The notes: generated by a model not told the origin, from the letters alone. DNA of 64,000 nt from JAIBBV01 sp044347745 (GCA_044347745.1 JBIKUD010000007.1:1-64000); one strand, 5' to 3'; counted from the stretch's first letter, positions 1 to 9,144 are shown. Numbers and translations are program-made.

Positions 1-57
1 GTAACGCCTCGTCTAGATGCAAACAAGGGGGCTACTCACTAAGGGCTTTCGGCCCGA

Positions 58-684
58 TTACCGCTCCCAAATCTGCAAGATTTCACCCGGCTGATGTGCA
101 ATATAGGTAGGCGTCTCCGCAGCAATTCGCCCCGCATCATACCAGCCATAGGTTACGCCAAGAGTGGCCGTCCCAACCATTTTTCCGGAGCGAATATCCA
201 TAGACGTATCACCAATCATCACGGCAGCCTCGGGAGTAACTCCAAAGTTTCGCAGTAACTCTTTAAGCCGCTCTGCCTTTGCGCTTTTGCCGTCGCCGCC
301 CGAAATTTGCTTAAAATAGGCGAGCCACCCATGCCGGTCTAAAAATTGCTCTATCAAGGAAGCCTCAGTACTCGACAAGATCCCAAGCTCTGCTCTTTCC
401 GCGCAATGTTTAAGTACAGTCCCAATACCCTGAAACGCTTGAACCGTTGCATATGAAATCATTCCATCTAGACTCTCAAGAATGCCTGGAACCTTATGGG
501 CCGGAATTCCAAAACGGGTAAAATTATTCTCCCAAGCCGAATCATATTGAGCCCTAAAATCTTCAACTGCCTCAAGCGGAAATTTTAGTTTTTCCATCTC
601 AAAAGCTTTTACATAGAGATTGCGGTAGACATCCAATGAGTCCGCAATTACTCCGTCAAAATCGAATACACAAAGTTGTTTCAT
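58..684 (-). CDS. HAD-superfamily hydrolase, phosphoglycolate phosphatase-like
   Basis: Small HAD-fold phosphohydrolase of 208 residues, probably cytoplasmic and acting on a phosphorylated metabolite. The catalytic DFDGV motif is at residues 7-11 (nucleophile Asp8, acid/base Asp10), a central LSST segment supplies motif II, and a GDTSMD block near residues 158-163 supplies the motif IV acidic pair. Length and motif order fit the Gph/PGMB subfamily with a helical cap after motif I. The substrate cannot be read from the sequence: phosphoglycolate phosphatase is the commonest annotation, but beta-phosphoglucomutase-like or pyrophosphatase roles are possible. It is transcribed away from the membrane glycosyltransferase at 795, with about 110 bases between them for two promoters. 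Confidence 0.85.
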   Translation of the reverse strand: MKQLCVFDFDGVIADSLDVYRNLYVKAFEMEKLKFPLEAVEDFRAQYDSAWENNFTRFGIPAHKVPGILESLDGMISYATVQAFQGIGTVLKHCAERAELGILSSTEASLIEQFLDRHGWLAYFKQISGGDGKSAKAERLKELLRNFGVTPEAAVMIGDTSMDIRSGKMVGTATLGVTYGWYDAGRIAAETPTYIAHQPGEILQIWER

Positions 685-794
685 AGGCCCTATAGACTAG
701 CTGTTAATTCGATAAATTCAAGCTAGCTTGCGCTACCAAGAGCAGCGTTTACATTAGCCGTCAAAGAGATAACAATGCCCCAGCTTCCCTAATT

Positions 795-2408
795 ATGGAT
801 AAACTACTCTTTAGTCTGTCATTTTTGCTTCTTCTGTTTCTCAGCTTTTTTAATTCTGAGCTGGGTACGCTTTTTTTTGCCAATGACCAGGCCCTTAGCT
901 TTGCCGTCGTCCGTCAGATGCTTGAAGGTAATATCGTGCTGGCGGGCCCCCCATCGCACGTTGGTGGACGTCACTTGGGGCCTTATTTTTATTGGTGGCT
1001 CGCAATTCCCTATTGGCTGGCCGACGGAGATGTATTGCGCACCGCGCGCATCGCCTCTTTACTTCAGCTTTTTAGCCTTATTCCGTTAACTCTGCTCTTA
1101 GGTAAACTATTTCCGCTTATATCTCGCTGGAGATTGGCTACTGGGCTTTGCCTCACACTCTCTCTTTCTTATCTCGATACTATTCGCATCCCCTGGCACC
1201 CACATCTCTTGCTGCCATTAAGCAGTTTGTTTCTGCTCAGCACATTGGCGGTGCACCAAAAAGGAGCTAAAGCAGTCGGCCCCTGGCTTCTCCTGGGAAG
1301 TGTTTTGGTGCAAACCCATATTGCAAGTGCACCCTTGGTGGCCGCAGTAGGCTTGGTCACTTTTGTGTGCCTTATCTTGAAGTTTCATTCGGCGAGCGAT
1401 CAATTAAGAAACCTGGTCTCATTTTTTATTCGCTTTTTGCCTTGGCTTACTGCGCTCATTCTCAGTTGGGCACCAGCACTCTATTACGAATTTTACTACG
1501 ACCAAAATATCGCGCGGCTCTTTGGAGTGCATGGCTCTGGCACTGAAGTACCAGCCGGCCTCAAAGAAGCCATTCAGAGTGGGGTCCTTTTCTTGCTTCA
1601 TTTTGCATTTGGTCAAATGCAACTTTTTGAAGGCGGCTGGGCTTGGTTGGTCTACGCACTTATTTTGCTGCTCAGCGCCCTAGTTGTAAGACCTCAAATC
1701 TCAGCACTGTTGAATTCTACAACCGTAACAAAGGTACCGAACGGCGGCTTTTATCTTGCAATCGCGGCCGGATTTCTCGCCACTGCCTTTGCCTTGGCGG
1801 GATTTAAGGCTCCGCTCTACGAGTATTATTGGAGTGCGCTTCTTCCTGTTCCAGCTTTACTTGGTGGAGCCATTTTTGCCGCGCATCTCGATTCAATTAA
1901 GACGAGCCGTAGCCACACGATAGCTGCACTTTTATTACTGACTTATGCGCTCGGCATTTATTGGCAAAATAAACAGCACTATAGCTACCAGCCGTTTTTA
2001 CCGTATCACACTGCTGCTCACTCAAAAGCCGTGGCTGAACTTGCTAAACAACAGTCGCAAAACGAAGAACGAATCGAGATATTTCCACGACTTCACGCCA
2101 TGGTGAGTCGCAATGCCTACTACTATTTTTTAGGCCCAGAATATTTCAACGCAATGGAAGTAAGCTGGAAATTTAAAGAATTGCCGCTAGCGCCAGCAGG
2201 CGAACCGATTGAAGCAAGCTTCCAAACAAATATCGCTTTCATGGTAGTTTGCCCGCGCCCCTATCGCAGCACACTTAAAACCATGATGGCCGAAATTCGT
2301 AAACGCTGGGATAAACAGGCAGACTTTATACCTGAGGACAAAGCCTTCGCCGGTTGCTTCGTGCGGCAACTCGCTAGACGGGAGAGGAAGCAATTAGGGG
2401 CTAATTAA
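795..2408 (+). CDS. Polytopic membrane glycosyltransferase, GT-C/PMT_2-like
   Basis: A 537-residue protein with about ten to twelve hydrophobic helices in its first 400 residues and a soluble periplasmic C-terminal domain of about 140 residues, the layout of GT-C enzymes (ArnT/PMT family) that use polyprenyl-phosphate sugars. The first loop after helix 1 carries an acidic FANDQ segment (about residues 28-32) where the catalytic Asp of GT-C enzymes sits, followed by a GPYFYWW stretch typical of the family. Donor and acceptor are unknown; lipid A, glycan or protein modification are all possible. It stands alone on the plus strand. A second GT-C protein lies at 14826-16346 and is clearly different in sequence. 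Confidence 0.75.
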   Translation: MDKLLFSLSFLLLLFLSFFNSELGTLFFANDQALSFAVVRQMLEGNIVLAGPPSHVGGRHLGPYFYWWLAIPYWLADGDVLRTARIASLLQLFSLIPLTLLLGKLFPLISRWRLATGLCLTLSLSYLDTIRIPWHPHLLLPLSSLFLLSTLAVHQKGAKAVGPWLLLGSVLVQTHIASAPLVAAVGLVTFVCLILKFHSASDQLRNLVSFFIRFLPWLTALILSWAPALYYEFYYDQNIARLFGVHGSGTEVPAGLKEAIQSGVLFLLHFAFGQMQLFEGGWAWLVYALILLLSALVVRPQISALLNSTTVTKVPNGGFYLAIAAGFLATAFALAGFKAPLYEYYWSALLPVPALLGGAIFAAHLDSIKTSRSHTIAALLLLTYALGIYWQNKQHYSYQPFLPYHTAAHSKAVAELAKQQSQNEERIEIFPRLHAMVSRNAYYYFLGPEYFNAMEVSWKFKELPLAPAGEPIEASFQTNIAFMVVCPRPYRSTLKTMMAEIRKRWDKQADFIPEDKAFAGCFVRQLARRERKQLGAN

Positions 2409-2774
2409 AAAGACCTGACTCATTCAGGCATACAGCATCTCGGGAAAGTAACTGAGACTCAGCCGAGGTAGCACGCAGTAGAGTACGCCACGCCAATCCC
2501 AAGTATTAGGTGTTCTGATTGTCGAAAGCTAGATTGAGTCTCTCGTGCAAAAGTACTCAGCAGAATTACCATCCTAAAGTCAACGCAACGGTCGCAACGC
2601 GTTTACATTTGAGTGAGGGCCTGCATGCCGAGCTTAAAGCATAATTTTGAACGGGCAGAGTACTTTTAGAATTCGCCAATATGATTGTTTGCTATCATCT
2701 AAATATAACCTAAAAAACGACGGACCAGTTCATCTGATGTCTTTACTGAAACAAGCCCATCGCTAAGACTATTT
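2409..2774. other. Gene-free stretch between convergent genes
   Basis: About 366 bases without a credible ORF. Small inverted repeats are present (CCTGA/TCAGG near 2414-2428, and nested CTCGG/CCGAG and CTGAG/CTCAG near 2440-2468), but neither is followed by a T-run, so I do not call a terminator. I see no tRNA or conserved RNA signature. Confidence 0.5.
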
Positions 2775-3050
2775 CTAGTTTCTACGCCAGAACGACCCCG
2801 CCAGGTAACCAACGCCTAAGGTAATTGCAAGAGAAGTCAGTGGCCGTGCTCGGACATACGTTTCTAGACGTCCAATCTGCTCAGAGCCACCTTCTTTCAA
2901 ATTACGAAACTGTCCGTAAGCTTCCTCTTTGACATCATTTGCCACATCAGCCACCTCATCACGAATGGTGCCTGCAGCATTATAAAGCCTATCAGCAACA
3001 GACCCATTGCAATCTGTAAATGTGTTCTTATTGCTACTTATTGTGCTCAT
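2775..3050 (-). CDS. ElaB/YqjD/DUF883-like membrane-anchored protein
   Basis: A 91-residue protein with a polar, helix-forming N-terminal two thirds and a single C-terminal membrane segment (PLTSLAITLGVGYLAGSF) ending in WRRN. This is the ElaB/YgaM/YqjD architecture; E. coli YqjD and ElaB are inner-membrane proteins that bind ribosomes in stationary phase. An in-frame start 12 codons upstream exists, but the ATG at 3050 is preceded by GGAGG at five-base spacing, so I use it. It is divergent from the membrane protein at 3190, and the roughly 140-base gap, which holds an AT-rich stretch, probably contains both promoters. The family is seen in the sequence; the ribosome link is borrowed from E. 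coli. Confidence 0.8.
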   Translation of the reverse strand: MSTISSNKNTFTDCNGSVADRLYNAAGTIRDEVADVANDVKEEAYGQFRNLKEGGSEQIGRLETYVRARPLTSLAITLGVGYLAGSFWRRN

Positions 3051-3189
3051 AGATTCCTCCAAGTGGAATGTTTTATTGTGCAGCAAACTATATGGATAAT
3101 TTTATAATTGGCTTATGACCTCGGTCATAGCAAACTTTACATATTCTCGGTCAAAGTGAGTTCTTTCTCGAATTAGGAGCTCTCGAACC

Positions 3190-4086
3190 ATGCTTTCTCA
3201 ATCTCGATCATCATCGTCAGTTGCGAACAACAAAGGACCAAAAAATCCTCCCCAGCGCGAGAAAGGGAAACTGCTGCATTTGACGCGCACGCCGTTTGAC
3301 GAACTGAAAAGCATAAGCGTGGGTGCAAAAAAATTAGGTAGCTTAACTACGGATATGGTAGAGGAAGGGATTAGTGAAGCATCTCATTTTGGTTCGCAGT
3401 TACTATGGACAATTACTTCCGTGCTTTTCGGCGTAATTATTAGCGGCGGAATAGCGATCTACTCACTACTGTCCCTAACAGGTGAATTAGCAAATATTGG
3501 GCAAATTAATTGGCAACTCTCCCCCCTGCAACGTGAATTGCTCTTCGCTGGCAGCAACCTAAGCCTTATCTTCGCAGCAATTTTTGCATGTAAAAGCTTT
3601 GACATATTTCGCCCGCTAAGACCTAAGCGTGAGACTAGCGCCAAAGGTAATGGCGAGTCCGCACCTACGCCGCAGAACACTGCGAACTCTTCAGCTGAAA
3701 GGCAAGAAACATCTTCACCTTATCCTCCTGAGCCAACGCGTTTTGATGCGATTCGTCAAGAAATTCAGGGCACGGCAACCAGAATGGGAAGAGCTGTTGA
3801 GCGTATGCTGAATCCAGCCCACTGGATACCATCGCTACCCAAAGTGACAATATTACTTGGGCTAGGAGTTGCTATTTTCATCTGGCAGAGAAGGCGTAGC
3901 GCTCGCCCTAAAACGCCCCCTAAGCAGCATGCAGAAACAAATTTAAACCATAACGGCTTACGTTCTTTAATTACTTTGCTTCTCTGGCGCGAAGTTATAT
4001 CTCCAGCCTTTGAAAAGCTTGTCAGAGTTTTAGCTCGCGGGATCAGCAAAGAAATGAAGATTGGACCGACGAATTCCACGATATAA
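3190..4086 (+). CDS. Hypothetical membrane protein, possibly YqjE/holin-like partner of the DUF883 protein
   Basis: A 298-residue protein I do not recognise with certainty. The N-terminal 75 residues are polar. Two membrane helices follow at about 72-97 and 112-133, then a low-complexity Ser/Pro/Glu-rich linker (about 145-185), a third hydrophobic segment at about 219-234 that ends in a basic WQRRR stretch, and a basic C-terminal tail. The paired helices beside an ElaB/YqjD-like gene recall the yqjD-yqjE-yqjK cluster, where yqjE encodes a two-helix holin-like protein, but the length and third helix differ. Divergent placement from the 2775-3050 gene suggests shared regulation. AGGAG lies about 11 bases before the ATG. 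Confidence 0.7.
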   Translation: MLSQSRSSSSVANNKGPKNPPQREKGKLLHLTRTPFDELKSISVGAKKLGSLTTDMVEEGISEASHFGSQLLWTITSVLFGVIISGGIAIYSLLSLTGELANIGQINWQLSPLQRELLFAGSNLSLIFAAIFACKSFDIFRPLRPKRETSAKGNGESAPTPQNTANSSAERQETSSPYPPEPTRFDAIRQEIQGTATRMGRAVERMLNPAHWIPSLPKVTILLGLGVAIFIWQRRRSARPKTPPKQHAETNLNHNGLRSLITLLLWREVISPAFEKLVRVLARGISKEMKIGPTNSTI

Positions 4087-4133
4087 TAGCTGAATAGCTA
4101 AACCTGAGATGCACCGCAATTGGGAGAGCTACC

Positions 4134-4877
4134 TTAGCCCACTATCAACTTTTGCTCTTCGTCCAATTGAATCGTCGGTAAACGCCGCGAGCGAATGCGC
4201 ACCAACTCGCGCAGCATTTGCGGGGCATGAGTAAAAAGACGAACGCTAGAATCGCCTTGATTTTGAAGCTGCACGGGAAGACGGCGAACTTTTAAATTGG
4301 CGTATTTTGCGAGATACAGAACTTCTACATCAAACGCAAAGCCCTCAGTCTCTACGTGTGAGAAAAGCGCTTGAGCAGCTTTAAGGCTAAAACCTTTGAG
4401 CCCACATTGAGTGTCGGGAAATTGCGCAGTAATTGCCTGCCCAACCACCATACGAAAAACGTAACTCGCCAGCGCTCGTTGATATGAAAGACGAGAACTG
4501 TAGGCAGAGTCTTTCAGACTGCGGTCGCCTATGACCATATCGCAGTCCCCGTGGCGAAGAGTTTGGTAAAACTGCTCGATACTTGAAAAACCAAAAGGAA
4601 TGTCAGCATCGGTGAACAAACACACCGCGCCCTCAGCGGCTAGCATGCCGCGTTTAACTGCAGCGCCTTTGCCTTGATTTATTGGGTTGGCTAAGTAGAC
4701 GCAACCACTTTGAGCCGCAATTTTTGCTGTGGCACCTGCATCGTCGGAACCATCGTCAACAAGCAAAATTTGCGCACGCAAGCCCCGTGACTTTAGATAG
4801 ACCTGTAGCGGCGATAAACTGCGCTCTAAGATTGGCGCGGCCTTATAGCAAGGAATTATGAGGCTTAGGTCCCACAT
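4134..4877 (-). CDS. Family 2 glycosyltransferase, dolichyl-phosphate glucosyltransferase (DPM1/ALG5)-like
   Basis: A soluble GT-A glycosyltransferase of 247 residues that probably loads a sugar onto a polyprenyl phosphate at the inner membrane face. It shows the nucleotide-sugar fold start (LSLIIPCYKAA), LLVDDGSDD, a GKGAAVKRG block, and a metal-binding FTDADIPF motif in place of the more usual DADL. LKGFSLKAA follows, as in ALG5-type enzymes. The ATG at 4877 puts the Rossmann strand four residues from the N-terminus and has AAGG about nine bases upstream; a GTG six codons earlier (4895) is possible but has a weaker site. Such enzymes usually feed GT-C transferases like those at 795 and 14826, a link that is inference only. 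Confidence 0.85.
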   Translation of the reverse strand: MWDLSLIIPCYKAAPILERSLSPLQVYLKSRGLRAQILLVDDGSDDAGATAKIAAQSGCVYLANPINQGKGAAVKRGMLAAEGAVCLFTDADIPFGFSSIEQFYQTLRHGDCDMVIGDRSLKDSAYSSRLSYQRALASYVFRMVVGQAITAQFPDTQCGLKGFSLKAAQALFSHVETEGFAFDVEVLYLAKYANLKVRRLPVQLQNQGDSSVRLFTHAPQMLRELVRIRSRRLPTIQLDEEQKLIVG

Positions 4878-4964
4878 CGGACCAGACCTTAGCACTTTTC
4901 TAAATCCGATGCATCCTCGACATATTGGCCAGTAAATATGCCAATTTGAGGTCGAGTAATTAAG

Positions 4965-5468
4965 CTACCCAATATTCAAATTCATCTTAGATTGCCCAAC
5001 TCCCTTTACTTCAGCCTTCCCTGAATGGACTCCATCAGAACCCGAAAGTTTTGCCGAAAGTTGAAATTTACTCGCCCCCACCTCAAGCTCCCCCTCGAGT
5101 TCAAGCGGATCGCCAGCAAGGACCCACATATCAATTCCATTTTGCCTCGGATTGCTCACATCGGCATAAGAGTCTAAATCTTCCTTACACAGTAATATTT
5201 GCTCTTTATCACTACTGCCACGAGGGTCTTGATACCAAATACACTCAAGTTCGATGATTGTCGGTGCACCTAAAAGTGAAACAAGTACCGTCCCATGAAA
5301 GCCCTGACCTCTTACACTTTCACCGTCAATAAAATTGAGAGTTCGAGGTCCCGTGGGGTGTAGATCAATATTAATTTGTCTTTGACGGGAGGCGTGGGAT
5401 TCACCTGCAAAAAGAAGCGACAAAATGCAGATGGAGCAGAAAAAAACCAAACGTGAAGATGCCTTCAT
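4965..5468 (-). CDS. Secreted protein of unknown function
   Basis: A 167-residue protein with a clear Sec signal peptide (about residues 1-26, hydrophobic core FFCSICILSLLFAG, probable cleavage after SHA). The mature part is rich in short beta-type segments and has two cysteines (in LECIWYQ and LLCKEDL) that could form a disulfide in the periplasm. I recognise no domain. A GGGGG Shine-Dalgarno sits six bases before the ATG. It lies between the GT2 gene and corA, divergent from corA, and nothing in the context points to a function. Confidence 0.7.
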   Translation of the reverse strand: MKASSRLVFFCSICILSLLFAGESHASRQRQINIDLHPTGPRTLNFIDGESVRGQGFHGTVLVSLLGAPTIIELECIWYQDPRGSSDKEQILLCKEDLDSYADVSNPRQNGIDMWVLAGDPLELEGELEVGASKFQLSAKLSGSDGVHSGKAEVKGVGQSKMNLNIG

Positions 5469-5698
5469 ATATAACCCCCAAAGAACAAAAAACCCGAGCT
5501 CGCTGCGTCAGGTGCAGGGATCGATTAACCTATTCTGTTTATGGCCACTTTTAGTCTTTTTGTGCCATACACTGGGTTATTTTCCCATGCTATTGATCTG
5601 CTTCTCTTTTTAACAAAAGCACATTAAGTTAAGCGCAAGAAAGTTTTGCTTCACCCCACGCGGCACAACAATCTAGGGCTTTTTTCAGGAGCTTTATT

Positions 5699-6754
5699 GT
5701 GAAAAATCGATCTCAAAAATCAGGCTTGGCGCCCGGCGCACTCATTTATATAGGCGAAGCCCGTGAGCATCGGCCCAAGATTCGCTGCATTCAGTACAAA
5801 GATAGTGAAATTATTGAATCAGAGTATGAAAGTTGGAACGCACACATACTTGAGGTTCCCAAAGACACAGCGCTATGGATTGATATAGATGGCATTCATG
5901 ACACCGCATTGATTGAACAAGTTGGCGCGAGTGCGGGAATTCATCCGTTGATATTGGAAGATCTCCTTAACACGGCGAAGCGCCCCAAAATGGATGAAAT
6001 AGAGAATTCTTTGTTTGTCCTTCTTAAATCTTGCCGACCAGGGTCCAACGGGAAAGGCGTCATTACCGAACAAATTAGCTTAGTTTTAAAGCCCGGCTTG
6101 GTAATTACTTTTCAAGAGAAAAATAGCATCGATGCTTTTGCTGGGCTACGCGAGCGCTTACGCAATGGAAAAGGCAAACTAAGGAAATTAGGCGTTGATT
6201 ATCTGGTGTATGCCCTCCTCGATTCCACGGTGGATAGTTACTTTAACGCGCTTGAGACATTAGGCGAACGCATTGAGCAGCTAGAACATGAAGCCCTCAC
6301 CAAACCCAACGAGAAAACCTTAGCCGAGATATACAAAGCGAAACGAGTTATCATGGCGCTCCGACGAGCTATTTGGCCACTAAGAGAGATATTGACCAAA
6401 CTCAGTCGGGAAGACTCGGAGTGTTTTACTGAAAACACTCAATTATTTCTTCGTGATGTGTACGATCACGTGATTGAACTTGTCGACATATTGGAAAACT
6501 ATCGCGAAATGTCGGCCACTATGATGGAAATTTATTTGTCGGGCATCAGTAATCGCATGAACAATGTAATGATGTTGCTGGCTATGGTCTCTACTGTTTT
6601 TATGCCGCTCAGTTTTATTGCTGGCGTGTACGGAATGAACTTTTCCGATATGCCTGAACTGTCCTGGAAATATGGCTATCCAATGGCTTTGGGGGTAATG
6701 GCTTCAATTGCTGGCTGCATGCTGTTTATTTTTAGGCGCCGTGGTTGGCTGTAG
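5699..6754 (+). CDS. corA: CorA-family magnesium/cobalt transporter
   Basis: Inner-membrane Mg2+ (Co2+/Ni2+) channel of 351 residues. A long acidic cytoplasmic domain is followed by two C-terminal helices, the first ending in the signature YGMNF (GMN at about residues 312-314) that forms the selectivity loop. The short basic tail RRRGWL is typical of CorA. Start is GTG at 5699 with AGGAG eight bases upstream. Length matches bacterial CorA of the Thermotoga type. It appears monocistronic. Function is family knowledge and strongly supported by the GMN motif. Confidence 0.95.
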   Translation: MKNRSQKSGLAPGALIYIGEAREHRPKIRCIQYKDSEIIESEYESWNAHILEVPKDTALWIDIDGIHDTALIEQVGASAGIHPLILEDLLNTAKRPKMDEIENSLFVLLKSCRPGSNGKGVITEQISLVLKPGLVITFQEKNSIDAFAGLRERLRNGKGKLRKLGVDYLVYALLDSTVDSYFNALETLGERIEQLEHEALTKPNEKTLAEIYKAKRVIMALRRAIWPLREILTKLSREDSECFTENTQLFLRDVYDHVIELVDILENYREMSATMMEIYLSGISNRMNNVMMLLAMVSTVFMPLSFIAGVYGMNFSDMPELSWKYGYPMALGVMASIAGCMLFIFRRRGWL

Positions 6755-7153
6755 TGAAATAGAACAGCTGCCCAAAAATGCGACAGCACTAAATAACTGA
6801 AAGCAAAGAGAAAAACAAAAACCAGTGATGGATTGTCGAGACTACGCACTTTTCGTATATTGGTAAGTTCTAGAAACGACTTGCTTTGTTGGTTGGCAAC
6901 AATCTTGCCCTCTAAACACAGCAATCGCTCAGCACGGATCGCTGAAACCTCCTCAACGGGCTAATGAATTCTTTCTGAGAATCAGGCCCAGACAAGAATG
7001 GGGTTTGTACGACGGATTGTCAGTGTAAATGGAAAAATCGGCTTGGGGTTACAAGGGTTTGCGAGTTGCCTAACTGCAAATGCGACAAATCTCGAAATAA
7101 GCCCAATAACATTGGTAATTCAGCGCGTAACGAAACTTCTAAAGGTGGATGTC
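6755..7153. other. Gene-free stretch upstream of 7154
   Basis: About 400 bases between corA and the small protein at 7154. The reading frame of the downstream gene is open further upstream (to 6998), but its translation there looks non-coding and lacks a ribosome site. A minus-strand open frame (6676-6924) overlaps the corA end and is not convincing. I see no RNA structure or clear promoter. Confidence 0.45.
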
Positions 7154-7489
7154 ATGCAAGGCAACATAATTGAGCGTTTATTTGCGTCCTTCGGCGATTT
7201 AGAGCGAGCCATCGGCAGTGCTCGGGAAACTCTCGCAAAGAAAGGTGAAATTCCTTCCGATATTTTGCAACGCCTCGATTCGTACGACGGGATTTTAGTG
7301 AAGCAGCGCAATTTGGCTGCCTCACTCTGCGAAAGCATTAATCGTGGAGACTGGGACGAAGTTTCGCGCAACGTCACTTTAATAAATGGACTGTCGGCAA
7401 TGATTCGTGATGATGCTCGGCAGATCTTGTCATCGCTTTCTCTTAATAGTGATCACAAGCAAGAAGACGAGGATTTCAACTTCTGCTAA
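7154..7489 (+). CDS. Small hypothetical protein, helical
   Basis: A 111-residue predicted helical protein with no domain I recognise. It starts MQGNIIERLF and ends in an acidic tail (KQEDEDFNFC). The frame is open back to 6998, but AAGGTGG lies five bases before the ATG at 7154 and the upstream residues look like translated non-coding DNA, so I prefer this start. Regularly spaced Leu/Ile and Asp/Glu/Arg suggest a helical bundle or coiled coil. A strong Rho-independent terminator follows at 7524-7562. Possible roles such as chaperone, adaptor or flagellar-export-type helper are only guesses. Confidence 0.65.
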   Translation: MQGNIIERLFASFGDLERAIGSARETLAKKGEIPSDILQRLDSYDGILVKQRNLAASLCESINRGDWDEVSRNVTLINGLSAMIRDDARQILSSLSLNSDHKQEDEDFNFC

Positions 7490-7523
7490 AACAGTTTGCC
7501 CAAAAAGTAGCTTGGTCATGCCC

Positions 7524-7562
7524 GCGGCGCCTCGCATCAAAAAGTGCGGGGCGTCGCTTTTT
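7524..7562 (+). terminator. Rho-independent terminator overlapping the gspK start
   Basis: A 13-base-pair stem (arms 7524-7536 and 7545-7557, two G-U pairs) with an 8-base loop and a run of five T at 7558-7562. It would end transcription of the small gene at 7154. The apparent TTG start of gspK (7561) lies in the T-run, and the only Shine-Dalgarno-like GGGG (7548-7551) is inside the 3' arm. Confidence 0.8.
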
Positions 7563-8580
7563 GTATAGCAACGAATCACAAAACGGCGTTGCATTACTGC
7601 TCGTTATTTTTATTGTGGCCTTAGCCAGCATACTCGTTTTGAATCTCACCTACTCCACCTTTATTGGTGCCCGCATGAACAACATGGTTGAGCGAGGGCT
7701 GCAGGCTGAATATATGCTCAAATCTGCTGTCAGCTTTGCGCGCGTACTCATTAAGGAAGACAGTAGTCCCGAAGATGGGGCTCAAGACTTATGGGGCAAG
7801 TTTAGTGGGGGCACAGCCATTCCGCTAGAACTTCTGGGCATTAATGAGCCGAATACCCATATAGAGTTAGAAATTCGACCTGAGGAATCAAAATTTCCAT
7901 TGCGGGCAGTTTTGCCAATTAGCGGCGGCGAAGCCGACAAAAACTGGCGTGACGCCCTGGTGAGGCTCTTAGAGAGCCAAGGCTTTAACGATGATGGAGA
8001 AAAGGATCACACTGGATATTTTCAAGATAGAGTATTTCAATCTGAAGAGCTGGTTGCTGCTCTGATTGACTACATGGACCAGGATAGTGAGTCATATGGC
8101 CCTGGGGATTTTGCCAAGGGAGTGGAAAGCGAACTACCCGAGGGGCTCTTTCCAAACGCGCGAATTCTGAGGCGTGTAGGCGAACTAAAAACGATTCCTG
8201 GATTTACGCCCGCTCGTATGCGGCGCCTTGAACCACTCGTGACTATCTTTGGTGCGAATATAGTCAATATTAATTTAGCACCAAGTGCCGTCATTAAGGC
8301 CCTCTCCGATGAAATGACCGATCAGCAAGTGGCCTCCATTCTTGAATTTCGGAAATCGAAAGACGGACCTTTTACCTTTGAAAATCGTAAAGAAAGACTT
8401 AGTGAAATACTCGGCGAAACTCTTTACGAGCGAATTAGTCCGATGACCACGGTGGAGAGTAAGTGGTTCCAGGTGCTTGCTAAAATTGATTACCAAACGT
8501 CTACGTATTTCATGCGGGCCTATATCTCAAGGACTCGTGCCGGGGAGCTTCCGGAAATTCGCTCGATTGAACTCTTCTAG
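7561..8580 (+). CDS. gspK: Type II secretion minor pseudopilin GspK
   Basis: Minor pseudopilin that caps the periplasmic pseudopilus tip with GspI and GspJ in type II secretion. The 339 residues begin with a short leader and prepilin-peptidase site (QNG/VALLLV, cleavage after Gly9), then a hydrophobic helix with VALASI, as in the GspK family, which lacks the usual Glu at +5. The soluble domain contains the duplicated helix-hairpin-helix-like stretches typical of GspK (LKTIPGFTPARMRRLEPL and the ASILEFRKSKDGPF region). No other gsp gene is nearby, which is unusual since gspK normally sits in the gspC-M operon. The start is uncertain: the only in-frame candidate near the leader is TTG at 7561, in the T-run of a terminator; no ATG or GTG is available there. 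Confidence 0.85.
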   Translation: MYSNESQNGVALLLVIFIVALASILVLNLTYSTFIGARMNNMVERGLQAEYMLKSAVSFARVLIKEDSSPEDGAQDLWGKFSGGTAIPLELLGINEPNTHIELEIRPEESKFPLRAVLPISGGEADKNWRDALVRLLESQGFNDDGEKDHTGYFQDRVFQSEELVAALIDYMDQDSESYGPGDFAKGVESELPEGLFPNARILRRVGELKTIPGFTPARMRRLEPLVTIFGANIVNINLAPSAVIKALSDEMTDQQVASILEFRKSKDGPFTFENRKERLSEILGETLYERISPMTTVESKWFQVLAKIDYQTSTYFMRAYISRTRAGELPEIRSIELF

Positions 8581-8723
8581 AGCTTTATAGGATTACATAG
8601 CAGAAGGTGGAGCTGCTCAAACGCAGAATGTTGTTTTAGCTAACATGCTAGTATTACTATAGAAAAAAGCCACCAGCCACAATCCATTCAAACCCCAAAA
8701 ACAATCATAATTACTTGGAGCTA

Positions 8724-8751
8724 TTGCATATTTTGACCGTCTGGTTATACT
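8724..8751 (+). promoter_or_regulatory. Likely sigma-70 promoter of rpmB
   Basis: TTGCAT (8724-8729) and TATACT (8746-8751) separated by 16 bases, about 65 bases before the rpmB start. Four of six and five of six matches to the consensus; the context is the only promoter-like pair in this gap. Confidence 0.5.
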
Positions 8752-8815
8752 TTCGCCACGTTTATGCCTGTCTCCAATTATGGAGCAGTAGCTTTGTTTT
8801 GATTTTGGTGTCGTC

Positions 8816-9055
8816 ATGTCGCACAAGTGTGTAATCTCCGGAATTTCTCGTCAGAATGGTCATCGTGTCAGCCACGCGAACAACAAGACGCACCATATTT
8901 TCCTCGCTAATCTTCAAACAAAGAAGATTTACATTCCTTCTGAGAAGCGTTCGGTACGCGTGAAATTATCGACACGCATGATTCGCACCATCGACAAGCT
9001 TGGGCTTGACGAGGCTTTGCGAAAAAACGGAATGACGGTGAAGGATCTGCTATAA
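8816..9055 (+). CDS. rpmB: 50S ribosomal protein L28
   Basis: Large-subunit ribosomal protein bL28, 79 residues, the usual length. It has the family pattern MSHKCVISG, GHRVSHANNKT, the LANLQTKKIYI strand and the basic VRVKLSTRMIRTIDKLG block. A single Cys5 is kept but not the full four-Cys zinc set seen in some L28. Unlike many genomes it is not paired with rpmG; it is monocistronic here, with a likely sigma-70 promoter upstream and a very strong hairpin terminator about 90 bases downstream. Confidence 0.97.
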   Translation: MSHKCVISGISRQNGHRVSHANNKTHHIFLANLQTKKIYIPSEKRSVRVKLSTRMIRTIDKLGLDEALRKNGMTVKDLL

Positions 9056-9144
9056 ATTTAAAGCATATCTCCCTGCCCTTCTTCCTTGGGAACTCTTTCA
9101 TTTAGTCTCTCTGTCTTTTTGTCACTTACATTTTGACCCTATAC

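Noticed and set aside
6676..6924. Minus-strand open frame of 82 codons with a hydrophobic stretch
   Set aside because: It overlaps the end of corA on the opposite strand, has no ribosome site I can see, and its composition looks like antisense of coding DNA.
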